Shown here piece by piece: positions 13,077-23,499 of a DNA stretch of 64,000 bases; position 1 is the stretch's first letter, and each line of letters starts with the position of its first letter. The position numbers were made by a program, and so were the translations under genes. The notes below the pieces were generated by a model. It was given only the letters and a program-made list of their open reading frames with translations. It was not told the DNA's origin and did not search any database. The stretch is from Coffea arabica (Eukaryota > Streptophyta > Magnoliopsida > Gentianales > Rubiaceae). The stretch lies in the NCBI RefSeq assembly GCF_036785885.1, contig NC_092326.1, positions 434,001 through 498,000 of the forward strand, written 5' to 3'.

Positions 13077-15874
13077 CTAATCAGTCAATGTGTCCCTTTC
13101 AATCTTCATCTCCTTTAAGAATGACTTGCCATCGAGCTTGCGAGAGAAGAAAGTTTTCACATACTGCTCCATTCTCAGTCTTCTGAACAATGGTGGACTT
13201 TCTTGGGTTGTTGTGCAAGTAAAAGGTCCAATCTCTGCTTCAAATTTCGGGTTGAAGAATATTGCTATTGAGATTCGTTCTTTACTCGAGTTCACGGTCG
13301 CTCGATGTTCTACACTCTTGTAGGTGCCGTTGCTTAAGATCTGCATAGATAGTTTAGATACCAATCAAATTAAAACAAAGATTATGCATAACAGATAAAA
13401 ATTTGAACTGTCACTTGAAAAACATATTAATTACTAAAAATTGCATTAGCTGTACTTGTTGTATTTGCAGATTTTTGAATGAATTCATGTGAACGATAGA
13501 TTTAATTAGTTTTCTTTCAAGATCAGTTTCGGTTTCTTTTTGCAATATTCATAACAAGGGTAAGTGATTGAAATTTAAAAGTTTTTACTAGGAGAAAACA
13601 AAGATGTTTTCTGTCAACGCTAAACCTATTTGGATTGTAATTTTCTGAAATTTTTATAGAAAATGAACTACAGTGATTTAATATATGTGAGGTAGAAAGG
13701 TGATTAGAAAATATATTTATGAAAAACATAGAAATTTTTTTGGTGGAAAATAACTTTCCAAACAAGGCAAAGAAATGACGTACTTGAGATATCATTTGGC
13801 ATCCATGGCTGGAGCTTTTGAAAATGGTTAGCAATAATTCAAATATAGGGAGGTCAAAGAGAATAAGCAAGTTATATATATAGAAAGCCTTACTTCACCT
13901 ACTAAGAATTCTCAAGTCGATACCAAAAAAAAAAAAAGGTAGATACTAGAAAAGGACTATTATTACCACTTAATTACATGAATGTGCTAAAATGGTATTG
14001 ATATTTCATTGCTTTGACCTAGCAATTTAGAAGTGTGAACTTACTGAAATAAAATTTTTAAAGGGACAAGGGCAAAGACGTGTGTTTTGAAACTCGAATT
14101 GGACCAGTCGATTCAATCGGTTGAATCGAAAATTGGTTAGGCATCCGGTCCGAGTCGTCTTAAATAACCGTGAAACAAAAACTCGGTCAAATCTGGTCAA
14201 AAATCGAGTTTGACCAAAAATTAGAAGATTCGCTTTGAATCAGATTTTTTTTCCATCTTTTTCCTTTTTACCATTTTTGTTTTCCTTTTTTAATTTTATC
14301 TTTTAACTACTCTCAAATCTCTTCACATATTCTACTATAAATCTCTCTCAAACAACTCCAATGGAAGATCCAAGTTAAAAAAGTGATAAAACATTAAAAA
14401 AAAAGAAAGTGAAAAATTCACCAGAAATATTTTATCAACTTTATGATTTGACCCCTAGAGTACTAGAAAACTATTATTACACCTAGAAACATTTTAGAAC
14501 TTCTAGCTATAGCCTTAAATTCTTGTATTACTCTTCAAATTAGCCCTCCAATTTGGTTCTAAACTTGTTGAATATGCATTAAATTGTAAATTCCATAAAT
14601 TGCTACTTAATTATACTACCTTTTATATTTTCTTATAAAGTATCTTAGAAACATCAAACATACACTGAACCTACATTTCTTAGTCTTAATATGTTTTTAA
14701 AAATTTTACATAATATATTAATTTTTAAAATTAAATATTTATGACATCATGATGATATCATCCGATTCTTGGATGGGTACCCGTCTTTAACCGAGTCGAT
14801 GGTCGGTCCGAGTTTCAAACCATTGGCAAAGACCTCTTATCAAAATAAATCCAAGGGAAAGAAAGGCGGAAGGACCTCTAGAATGTCCCCCACAATTACC
14901 ACAAAGGCATTTGGGAGAATGTTGACTGGAATCCAAACTCCATCCTTCTTCACTTGGAAGCCTTCCACTCCATTCACTTGCGAAAGAATGGTGATTCCAG
15001 TAGCATCAGAGTGAGGAGAAATCCCCATAACCAGCTCTGGTTGGGGACATGGAGGATAGTAAGTCATCCTCACTGATTGCATACCATCTTCAAACATGTC
15101 CTCCATTTCTTTATTATCTACTCCCAAAGCTTCCCCAATCAAATTAAATAAAACCATGGCAAGCTTTTGGATCTCTTTGAAATAAGTCTCCATGGATTCT
15201 CTGCAACAAGCATATCCAGTTGAAAAATCAATGATGCAAATGCTCAAAGGTTTAGGCAGACATGAGAGAGTACATGTATGTACTAGAGTTGTAGTGGACC
15301 TTAGTAAGGAAGGGAGCTTTGGAAGAAGATGTGGCTTTCTTCTATGGATGGGGTTGAATACCATATAAAACCTATCCGCCCAGTCAACCTTTTGATCATC
15401 TGAATGGAGTATTGTTTGGCCATACCCTTCAAAATCACCTGGTTTTAGCTGGTACCTCATCTTCTCTTCTAATGGCAGCTTGTAGAATTCTTCAATTTCA
15501 TACTTGAGTTTCTCCATCACTGACGAGCTAACTCCATGGTTTACCAGCTGCATATATGTGATCAGCAATCAGTTCCATGTACATATATGAAGAATAAAAA
15601 CGATAAGAAGAAAAAGACATAATATTGAGTTCAAAACCTGAAATATGCCCCATGTTTTGCACGTTGAATGCAGCTTCTGGAGATCAAAAGCCTTTGTTTC
15701 CTTAAGAGTCAAACTTTCCATGTCAACTGTAGGGATAATTGGCATGGGATTGCCATCAGAGAAGAATGAAGGTTCTTGATCATCACGTTTATAACGCTGT
15801 GGGACGACAAGTAGAGGCTCGTTATCAAGTTCCTTCAGGGTAATTGAGGTTTTCATAGAGGGTGATGAGGCCAT
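13077..15874 (-). CDS. 2-oxoglutarate/Fe(II)-dependent dioxygenase, SRG1-like
   Basis: Exons are 15874-15638, 15547-15300, 15200-14876 and 13340-13077 (237, 248, 325 and 264 nt), all with GT-AG introns, giving 357 aa. The N-terminal DIOX_N half contains WGIFQ/LVNHG across the exon 1-2 junction. The catalytic half has the iron triad H225-x-D227 (PHSD) and H282 (VEHRATVN), and the 2-oxoglutarate-binding R292-x-S294. The family oxidises small molecules in specialised metabolism (SRG1, codeine O-demethylase and norcoclaurine synthase-like members), so the substrate cannot be told. I prefer the ATG at 15874 (MASSPSM) over the upstream in-frame ATG at 15952, because a TATA box lies between them. 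Intron 3 (1535 bp) contains an inserted element. All key residues are present, so the gene looks functional. Confidence 0.9.
14080..14824. mobile_element. Small Mutator-like element in dioxygenase intron 3
   Basis: GGCAAAGAC occurs at 14071-14079 and again at 14825-14833, a 9-bp direct repeat that fits a Mutator-type target-site duplication. Inside it, the left end carries TTTTGAAACTCG and the right end, on the other strand, GTTTGAAACTCGG. The interior has GGTC/GACC-rich ends and an AT-rich core with no ORF. It lies 51 bp downstream of the exon 3 donor site in transcription order. Confidence 0.7.
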
Positions 15875-15912
15875 GCTATGCTCTTGTGGTTTTACCTCAA
15901 TACGGGTAGTTG

Positions 15913-15925
15913 TATTTATATATAC
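15913..15925 (-). promoter_or_regulatory. TATA box of the dioxygenase gene
   Basis: On the minus strand the sequence reads TGTATATATAAATACA about 40-50 bases before the ATG at 15874. This is a good plant TATA box and is the main reason for placing translation start at 15874 rather than 15952. Confidence 0.65.
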
Positions 15926-15961
15926 AAGGCATACAACCTTCATCCACGCCATTTTTTATTT

Positions 15962-16476
15962 GGGCAAAATACACTTTACCTCCCATATTTTAGCGATTTT
16001 TTACTTTACCCCTCTATAGTTTTAAAAACTATATATAACTTTTTTATAGTTTAGATTAAAGTGTCAAAGTGACGGAAAAGATCATTGCAATGGAATCCAT
16101 AAAAATATCAAAATTACCCTTGTTTAAAAACTAAAATAGCTGAAATGGCCAAAATATATAAACATAATATAAATGACACTTTAATTCCATATGATTTTAT
16201 ATTTTACTAGATAACCTCCTTATGATTTAGTGTTTTACTATATAATTCCCTTATAGTTTTCAACATATATATATATAACCTCCCGTGGTTAATAAATAAT
16301 TTTTAACTTTATACAGGAATACTTTTGATATTTTAGTTGACTTCATTACAGAATGCAAATTCTGTCACTTTGACACTTTAATCCAAATTATGAGGAGATT
16401 ATATATAGTTTTTGAAATTATAGAGGAGTTAACTGAAAAATAACTAAGTCACAGAAGAATAAAGTGTATTTTGTCC
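15962..16476. mobile_element. 515-bp foldback MITE next to the dioxygenase promoter
   Basis: The arms are long inverted repeats. The left starts GGGCAAAATACACTTTA and the right, read on the minus strand, starts GGACAAAATACACTTTA. Both contain CTCTATA...AAAAACTATATATA and ATTAAAGTGTCAAAGTGAC. TTTTATTT flanks both sides (15954-15961 and 16477-16484), a possible 8-bp target-site duplication, though of low complexity. No coding capacity. Fragments of the same kind of sequence appear near 20.6, 52.6 and 54.1 kb. Confidence 0.75.
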
Positions 16477-16768
16477 TTTTATTTTTGGTTTGTGGGCTGG
16501 GGATTTGGAAGGGTTGACTTCAATGCAGATATTACGTAATGTTCATGGGACTCAAGCGGCGAGTTGAGTTTTTCCTGGTTCTGTCTTGTTGGTCTATGTA
16601 AACTCATATTTCTTTAGTGGAATCGTGAATTTTGTGTGTGTACATTAGCAGAGTGAAAAATAAACGAAATCGTGTAAGAATTAATCCAATCGGACGTGGT
16701 CAAACAAAACTCAATTGCACATGTCTAGTTCCCATGCACGTGTCTCTATTCCCAATCGGACGGGATTC

Positions 16769-16794
16769 ATATATATATATATATATATATATAT
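16769..16794. repeat. (AT)n microsatellite
   Basis: About thirteen AT dinucleotides in a row, followed by a T run. No gene overlaps it. Confidence 0.9.
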
Positions 16795-16816
16795 TTTTTG
16801 TAATCTCTATTCCCTT

Positions 16817-17012
16817 CTAAAAAGAAAGAAGAAAGAAAATGGGAAGTAAATGGTAAATTTCTTGAGAACTCTCTACAATTTTTCGAGCAAGTCTATTTAC
16901 TCTATTAACTCTATCCCTTTCTAAAAAGAAAGAAGAAAGAAAATGGGAAGTAAATGGTAAATTTCTTGAGAAGTCTCTACAATTTTTCGAACAATTCTAT
17001 TCACTCTGAGTG
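16817..17012. repeat. Tandem duplication, 104-bp period
   Basis: CTAAAAAGAAAGAAGAAAG begins at 16817 and again at 16921. About 90 bp of the two units match with a few substitutions (for example GAGAACTCTC versus GAGAAGTCTC). Non-coding. Confidence 0.85.
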
Positions 17013-17610
17013 CTTGGGATAATTTTTGATACTTCACCATCCAATTTATGTCAATCAATTTAATTTCCAAAAAATCTTCTAAAATCAAGAATACATCATA
17101 CCTCAAGTTAAATTTACTGTTAGATGATGAAATGAGAGTTGTTGACCCTTAGATTATAACAATTTCAAATATTTAAAATTTATATTGTTATCTTCATTAA
17201 GGGATACAAGTTAAGGGACTCAAAGGGCGATAGAAAAATTTCCTTTTCCTACTACACTTATCAAATTTGTAATTTGACATTGGCACAAGTATAATTACCC
17301 AAAGTACCTAAAAAAATTATCTTCACTAATGTTACCTTGATTTTCTACTATCAAAGCTTTCACAAAGCAGTTTTTAACAAAAAAGTAACAAATCTAATCT
17401 GTAACTTAGATAGTTACGTGTTGGTGTTCAATATGACCATATTGAATTATTGGTGATCAGTTAGCCAAAAAGATGTACAAATACTTTTCTATAAAAGCTT
17501 TAAACACTTCATAGGTTATCTTATGTTTTTGGTGTGAATGCACATGTTCGAATTAAAGAAAAGTCAATAGTGCAAGTCTTGGATCACTTTAAATTAATAG
17601 ATCAAGGAAC

Positions 17611-18003
17611 GCAACGTATCTTCTGTCTCACATCCTGTGTCACTCTCTGTCCCACTTTTTATTATATTGCTATTTTTCATTCATAAATATCATGTTTTAA
17701 TTCTTTTTTGCTTCCTTAAAATCCAATAACTATTAATTGAGTAATACACAAAATTTAACAAACTCAAAAAATCAAAATGCATAAAAAATGAGATTTTTTA
17801 TGAATTTTCTGCTATATTTTTTAATTTTCTATTATATATTGCTTTTTTGAAGCTGTTGTATTTATTTTTTACTTAATTAATAGTTATTGGGTCTTAAGGA
17901 AACAAAAAAAAAATTAAAACATATTATTTATATAGGAGAAATAGCAATATAATAAAAAGTGGGACAGAGAGTGGCACAGGATGTGGGACAGAAGATCCGT
18001 TGC
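17611..18003. mobile_element. 393-bp Mutator-type MITE with long terminal inverted repeats
   Basis: The left end GCAACGTATCTTCTGTC and the right end, on the other strand, GCAACGGATCTTCTGTC begin inverted repeats of about 75 bp. Each contains CACTCTCTGTCCCACTTTTT. GATCAAGGAA flanks both sides (17600-17609 and 18004-18013), fitting a Mutator-like 9-11 bp duplication. The core is AT-rich with no ORF. Confidence 0.8.
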
Positions 18004-18102
18004 GATCAAGGAAGAAATCGATAATTTGTTGGATGTTGGAAGATTTGAAAGGACTTCGTTATATTAGCACCCAAAATAAGGCCACCAGTGGAAGTCTAAG
18101 AA

Positions 18103-19313
18103 AGGGGTGGGCAAAAAACCGGCCGACCTCGATCCGATTCGAAAAATAAGATATCCGATTAGCGGGGCAGATGAGGGTCGGGTACTCGCGAAAAACAGAT
18201 ATGGATACGGATCAGAAAAATAAAAATCCGCGAGTACCCAACCCGCAGGGTATATTATATAAATATTAAAAAATTAGAGATTATTTTATAATTTTATAAT
18301 TTTTAATCCTAAATGTAAGTGAAGTGGTTCATAGCCTTGTATTCTAATATCATATGATTCGCCTCTCCTCATATTGTTTAAAGAAAGTGAATATTCTCGG
18401 TGAAACCTGAATCAAATGAACAAAATAAAGAAAAATTTGTGAAACTCTATCATAAAAATTATTCATCCCTTTGATTCTTTTCATTTTTATTTTACCTACA
18501 TTGATCTTTCCTGCAAATTTTTCATCAATTCAATAAAAGATTTGTGTATGGAGTTCCAATTTTCTGTTAGCTAGATAATTAAAACATTTGTGTCTTTCAT
18601 TTCTTTATTTATTTGATTTTTTTATTGTAATTATGTCTCTTAAATTTGTCTCTTTTATTTTAGTGCAAGAAATTTATTTTTCTTTTTCATCACCTTTAAT
18701 GCCATAAAGGTCTATTCCAAAGATGTAAGGAAATTGGGAAAGATTTTTCAAGCTTATTTTGGTTATACTTTCTCCAAAAATAATTAGTTCTGTTCAATTT
18801 TTTTCCGGACTTGATTCCACAGTTGACATCCTTAAGGAAGTTGGGGAAGTTGCTAGATACTTATTATCCTTGTGTTTGTTGTGTTGTAGAAGCATGAAAT
18901 GTGTGAGAATGCTGATGTATTCAAAATTAACATGAAATTTCGTTTTGTCTGTTAGATATTATAATTCTAATCTGTACTAAATTTACGAGATCGATTTTGA
19001 TTGTTGGATGAAATATGTGAGAATGGTGATATATGGACTTTGTTTACAATATCTCTATCAATATTAATTGGAAAACATGTTTTTTTTAATTGAAAAACAT
19101 GTTAATATTAAGCGCAAAGCAATTTTTTTTATTGGAAAATAGTTTTTTTAGGGGCGGGTACCCTATGACTAGCCCCTTTTTTTCGGGTATCTAAGTAGCG
19201 GGTACCCAAAGATATTAGGAGCGATTTAGGGTCACAAAATGGTTGATTCGATATATTAGGATCGGATCAGCCAAATCATATTAGATTCGGGTACCCGACC
19301 CATGCCCACCCCT
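18103..19313. mobile_element. hAT-like non-autonomous element
   Basis: The left end reads AGGGGTGGGCA and the right end reads TGCCCACCCCT, an 11-bp terminal inverted repeat of the TAGGGGTGGGCA kind common in plant hAT elements. Both subterminal regions are rich in GGGTACCC/CGGGTA words that occur in both orientations. No transposase ORF is present. I could not find a matching 8-bp duplication, so one end may have been disturbed by the polypyrimidine insert that follows directly. Confidence 0.55.
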
Positions 19314-19800
19314 ACCTTGCACTTCCTTCTTCCTCAACTTCGGCCACCACCATGCACATCCTTCTTCCCCCTTTCCCGACCCTTGGTTCTCCCTTTTCTC
19401 CTCTCCTATCCCATTCCTTGCCCCCCTGAGCCATCTCCCACCTTCTTTCCTAACTCTGCCCACTACCTTGCACCTCCTTCCCAATCCTCCACCCTCTAGT
19501 TTCCCCCTCTCCTGCCTCCTGCTTTCCCTTTCCCCTCCTCTCCTTATCTCTTCTCTCTTTCTTCTCTCCCATTCGCCTGCACCCTCTTTGGAACACACTC
19601 TTCCCTTTCCTCGCATCTCTTTCCCTCCCTCTGGTGCGGAAAAAGGGAAGGGAGTGAAAGGAAGGATTCCAAGGGAGTGGAGGGAGAGGCTAGAGGGGGA
19701 GAGGGGAGAAAGGGAGGATAAGAGAAGAGGGAGAGATCAGGGGAGGGAAGAGGCGGTGGCCGCCGATGACACTGGTGGAGGGAGGGGGGTAGTGGAAAGT
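19314..19800. repeat. Pyrimidine block followed by purine block
   Basis: From 19314 to about 19635 the plus strand is almost all C and T. From about 19640 to 19800 it is almost all G and A. The change-over is abrupt at about 19636. Long ORFs on both strands here (Pro/Ser/Leu-rich or Arg/Glu/Gly-rich) are a by-product of this composition, not genes. The halves can partly pair with each other and such tracts can form triplex DNA. Confidence 0.7.
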
Positions 19801-21996
19801 TTTGCAAAATTTTTAAATCACATCAATAAAATTTTGAATTTTAAAAACACTTTCAGGATATAATTACAATAAAAGTTTTTTGTATACAATGATACAGTGT
19901 ATTTTATTAAAAAAAACCTTGAAAGACACCTGCTACGTACGGAAAATTTGAGGGTTGGAAGAATCAACAGCGGAAAAAAGAATGTAAAGGTCAACAGTGG
20001 AAGATGTTGTTGTCAGAATTGTCCTTCTTGGTGACCACAAAGGTTGAAAAGAGACCCGTCATCTAGTTTAAAGCGGTCCATATTCCATAAGAATTAAAGA
20101 GGGTTGGCCCAATTACGCAAACTTTGTCAGCCAGACGATCACTAGCCAATCAACAAATATTCCGTGCAACAGCAGATAAAGATCAGAAGAAACACGTTTT
20201 TCTTTCCGCAGAAACACGTTTTTCTTTGGGGCAATTCAAATTGGGAGGCCGACGGTTTCACTTAAAGTATCTTAAAAATTGAACTCGTGAGAAATGATAC
20301 AGCGCCACATCAGCGAACTTGGAAGATACTCAATGGGGCAAGAAAGCTTGCATAATCATAAATTTGAAAAAGAAAAATAATGGAACAAGTTCAATTTTAT
20401 GCCGATTGCATCGTGGTATGTAATAATGAAGCAAGATATAATAAGGTTCCTTGCTTTTCATTGGTTTTTAGGACAGCATAATTAGTTTTGGATTTTTTTG
20501 GGTAAGCTAATTTATTTAAATTTAGGGTTAGGCCAGTTATATATTTTTTTCTAAAATTTTCTTATAGCTTAAAATGTTAGTATTTGAGATAAAATACACT
20601 TTAACCCCTGCAGTTTAATACTTTTTTCCATAACTCCTTTATGATTTGCAAAAGATACAGACCATCGCGATTTCAACATGTAATCCATTATAATTTCTGC
20701 CATAGACACAATGAGCCGGTTAACCAAGATCCATAATACATCGAATTTACAACATTTTTTTATAAAGCTTTTATATTTTAAGGATATGAATGTGCATTTA
20801 GAAAAGAAATATTTCTTTCACCTCTTAATTACATGTACAAGCCTTTTTAAAGATATAAAAAAATGGTTAAAAGCTACACTTTATTGTTTATGCCTGTTCC
20901 TCATATTCAGTGGAAACAAAAGAATTGAGACGACTCAATTTGTTGTATATAGTTAGGAGACAAATTGTGTGTTTAAACGCATTAAACTGAATAGTTCAAT
21001 CAACACTGTTCATACCATCATCCTTTGATTGGGATTAGAAGGTTTACCGTCTATCCTCGTGATTAATTTTAGAAAATCAAAATTTGGAAAGTACAACCTT
21101 TTTCTCATAACAACTTAAATTTCTTAAAAGTGGATTCTGCTTTATGTATTTTTGACCAACAATTAGTAATGCTTAATAAAACTTGACATTTCCATAGAGC
21201 TCATGATGTAAAAGATAAAGGATTTGTGCTTGTAATATTCGTATCCCTAAAGCGTTTAACGCATTATAAACATGACATTTTCTGAGCAACTTTTAATGAA
21301 TTTTGCTCTAGGGGATTTGCTCGAACAATTAGTAATTAATACCTAATAAACTGGAAGATAAAAATTAGTTAACTTAGCGAAGGGTCTCTAATTGAGTTGG
21401 TTTCCATCGCCTCAAGCTCATTTGACACATCGAATCTAGATATTCAAACAGATTAATTCAAATAAAATTTCATGCTAATAATTTAAACTTTCCACTTCAT
21501 GTGTGTGTGTGTGTGTGTATATATATATTGTGTTTTTCTACCTTGAGCCACACAAGTGTATTTCGATAAAGATGATCGATCCCTTAAAATCTATATATAT
21601 AAAATATTTTTTTAATGCACTGTTGTAAACGTACATGCGCTAGAAAAAAAAAAGAAGTGGTTGAGATAGAGAAAAAGAAGAATTCTTTTGTTTAGGCAAA
21701 ATTTTTTTAATAATTATTACCTGTCCATCCAATTAGCGAGTCAATGTTGTCTACGTTGATAGTGTAACAAAAAATTTACTCAATATAATATACAATTAGG
21801 AATTGTTTTTCATACAATATCAATACATTCACTGATGGATCTATATACACATCACATCATTTCAATTTGAATTTGAATACCAAAATTTATATATGTGGCA
21901 TATATCTAGAACCGCTAGTGTATACACTGATGATAATGCATAAAAGATTTACCCTGAAACTTAATGGTGCTAAAATCTTTATCCTTCACATCTAAT
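19801..21996. other. Unassigned AT-rich intergenic DNA
   Basis: No gene is supported. A fragment related to the MITE at 15962 lies at about 20590-20690. A (GT)n(AT)n microsatellite is at about 21500-21528. A small MITE-like element lies at 21760-21957. The ORF at 20711-20956 has no recognisable features. Confidence 0.5.
21760..21957. mobile_element. Small MITE-like element (CAGTGTATACACT family)
   Basis: The right part reads TAGTGTATACACTGATGATA and ends in AAAAGATTTACCC. The same words, in the same order or inverted, occur at 31915-32073 and 33808-33968. The three look like members of one small inverted-repeat family. Borders are approximate. Confidence 0.4.
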
Positions 21997-21999
21997 GTG

Positions 22000-22767
22000 G
22001 GCCCTGTTTGGAAGTTTGGTTTTTTACCAAGTTTGTATAAAACTAGTTTTTTAACAACTTTTGCTACAGGAACCCCAAAAAACTTATCAAAGTTTTTAAC
22101 CTACACACTTAAAATACCCAAAACAAAAAAAAAAAAAAAATTCCCTTCCCCTTTTCTTCTTCTTCCTCCCCCACCACCACCTCCATTGCCGGCTCTGTCA
22201 CCAATTTCCGGTGCCGGTGTCGATCTTTTTTTTTTTCCCCCTTTTTTTTCCCTCTCCCCCTCTTCCTCCCCTGCCATCATCCTCTCTTGTCTTTTTTTTT
22301 TCTCTCTACGTCCGACGCAGAGGGGGGTGGCGCAAATGAGGGTGGCGAGGGAAGGCGGGGGGAGGGGGAAGGGGCAGAGGGGGGTGGTGCAGAGGGGAGC
22401 GGCGAGGGATAGGGGGAAGACGGGGGTCACGAGGGGGGCAGAGGGGGAAGGGGCAAAGGGTGGCGGCGCAGATGGGGGCGACGGGGGAGAGGGGGAAGGC
22501 GGGGCAGAGGGGGGCGGCGGGAGGTGGAGTTGCTGCTGGGGATGGCGGAGGTAACGGGGAAGAAGAAGAAGAAAAAAAAAAAAAGAGAGGAAAGAAAAGA
22601 AAAAGGAAAGAAAGAAAAAGAAAAAGAAAAAGAAAAAGAAAAGGAAAGAGAAAAAAAAAAGTTTTCACCTAATAAAAACTTCTACAAAATTTTTTTAAAA
22701 ACTTCTACAGTGCACTACAGTAAAGTTTTAGATAAACTTCCAAAAAACTCAGGTTCCAAACAGGGCC
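22000..22767. mobile_element. 768-bp element with GGCCCTGTTTGGAA termini and purine-rich core
   Basis: A perfect 14-bp terminal inverted repeat is present: GGCCCTGTTTGGAA at 22000 and TTCCAAACAGGGCC ending at 22767. GTG flanks both ends (21997-21999 and 22768-22770), fitting a 3-bp target-site duplication. The core runs from a C/T-rich segment into a G-rich segment (22318-22550), then a GAA/AAG-rich segment (22560-22660). ORFs in both strands are composition artefacts. No transposase is present, so the superfamily is uncertain. Confidence 0.75.
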
Positions 22768-22950
22768 GTGGAGTATTTCAAAAAATCCTTCACACTATGC
22801 TAGTTTAAATGTTAACTTCCATAATAAACATACTCCACTCCAAGGGGATGAGATCGCATATATCTTTCTTGACGTCTCATTAGATAAGTAGGAACGAATA
22901 TTTATGGCAAACACCACATGATCAAACATAAACAAAATCCATATCCAATG
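22768..22950. other. Short non-coding spacer
   Basis: Nothing recognisable between the preceding element and the copia retrotransposon. Its last five bases (CAATG, 22946-22950) are one copy of the copia target-site duplication. Confidence 0.7.
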
Positions 22951-23476
22951 TATTGGTAATAGTTTGTAATGAGTATGTTGAAATCCATTGTCCCACATTG
23001 AAAGAAGATAAAGTGCAAGTTGCCTATATATGAGTCATTGTCCTATTCCTTTACAAACTTGTTCCAACAATTAGTTTGGAGGGAAAGTTTGGTGGGAAAC
23101 TTATTTCAAGAGATATAAAATCTTGACAAGGGGCACCTTGGGGCTTTCTGATAGGGTGTCAATCAGAGGTAGTTAATGGCGGTTGGCGGTTACAATTTGC
23201 AGACATATTTGTTAATTGGCCAACTACCTAAACACCTATTCAATAAGGATTGCATCCTCTGATAGTGCCTTGGACAGGTGCTTCAATTCTTTTAAATAGT
23301 AGGATTTCGACAGAATTAAATCACTTTACTTTTCATTTGATAGTTCTAGACTTTGTTGTATCCTAGAGGTAATTTGTCTAATAGAGGCAAATAACACCTT
23401 AAGGAAAGTGCTTTCACGCCTCAAAGTCTCTGTATTTGTCTAGTATAGTTTTGTTATTTACTACAGTTTTCTAACA
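22951..23476 (+). repeat. 5' LTR of the copia element
   Basis: 526 bp, from TATTGGTAATAG to TTTTCTAACA. A TATA-like TATATATG lies at about 23025-23032. It contains about 120 bp (roughly 23184-23306) that the 3' LTR lacks. The matching LTR starts with the standard TG. Confidence 0.92.
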
Positions 23477-23499
23477 ATCTTAAGGTGTTATTCTCAACA

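Noticed and set aside
15875..15952. Upstream in-frame ATG of the first dioxygenase (26 extra residues)
   Set aside because: A strong TATA box lies between this ATG and the one at 15874, and the added residues do not resemble the family N-terminus.
18103..19313. An 8-bp target-site duplication for the hAT-like element
   Set aside because: The bases before 18103 (TCTAAGAA) and after 19313 (ACCTTGCA) do not match, nor do shifts by one base.
19281..19863. ORFs of 65-131 codons on both strands
   Set aside because: Same composition effect in the C/T and G/A blocks; products are low-complexity Pro/Ser/Leu or Arg/Glu/Gly sequences.
22101..22808. Long overlapping ORFs on both strands (Pro/Phe-rich, Gly/Arg-rich, Lys/Glu-rich)
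   Set aside because: They lie in the purine/pyrimidine-biased core of a small transposon. The bias removes stop codons in several frames, and no domain or gene structure is seen.
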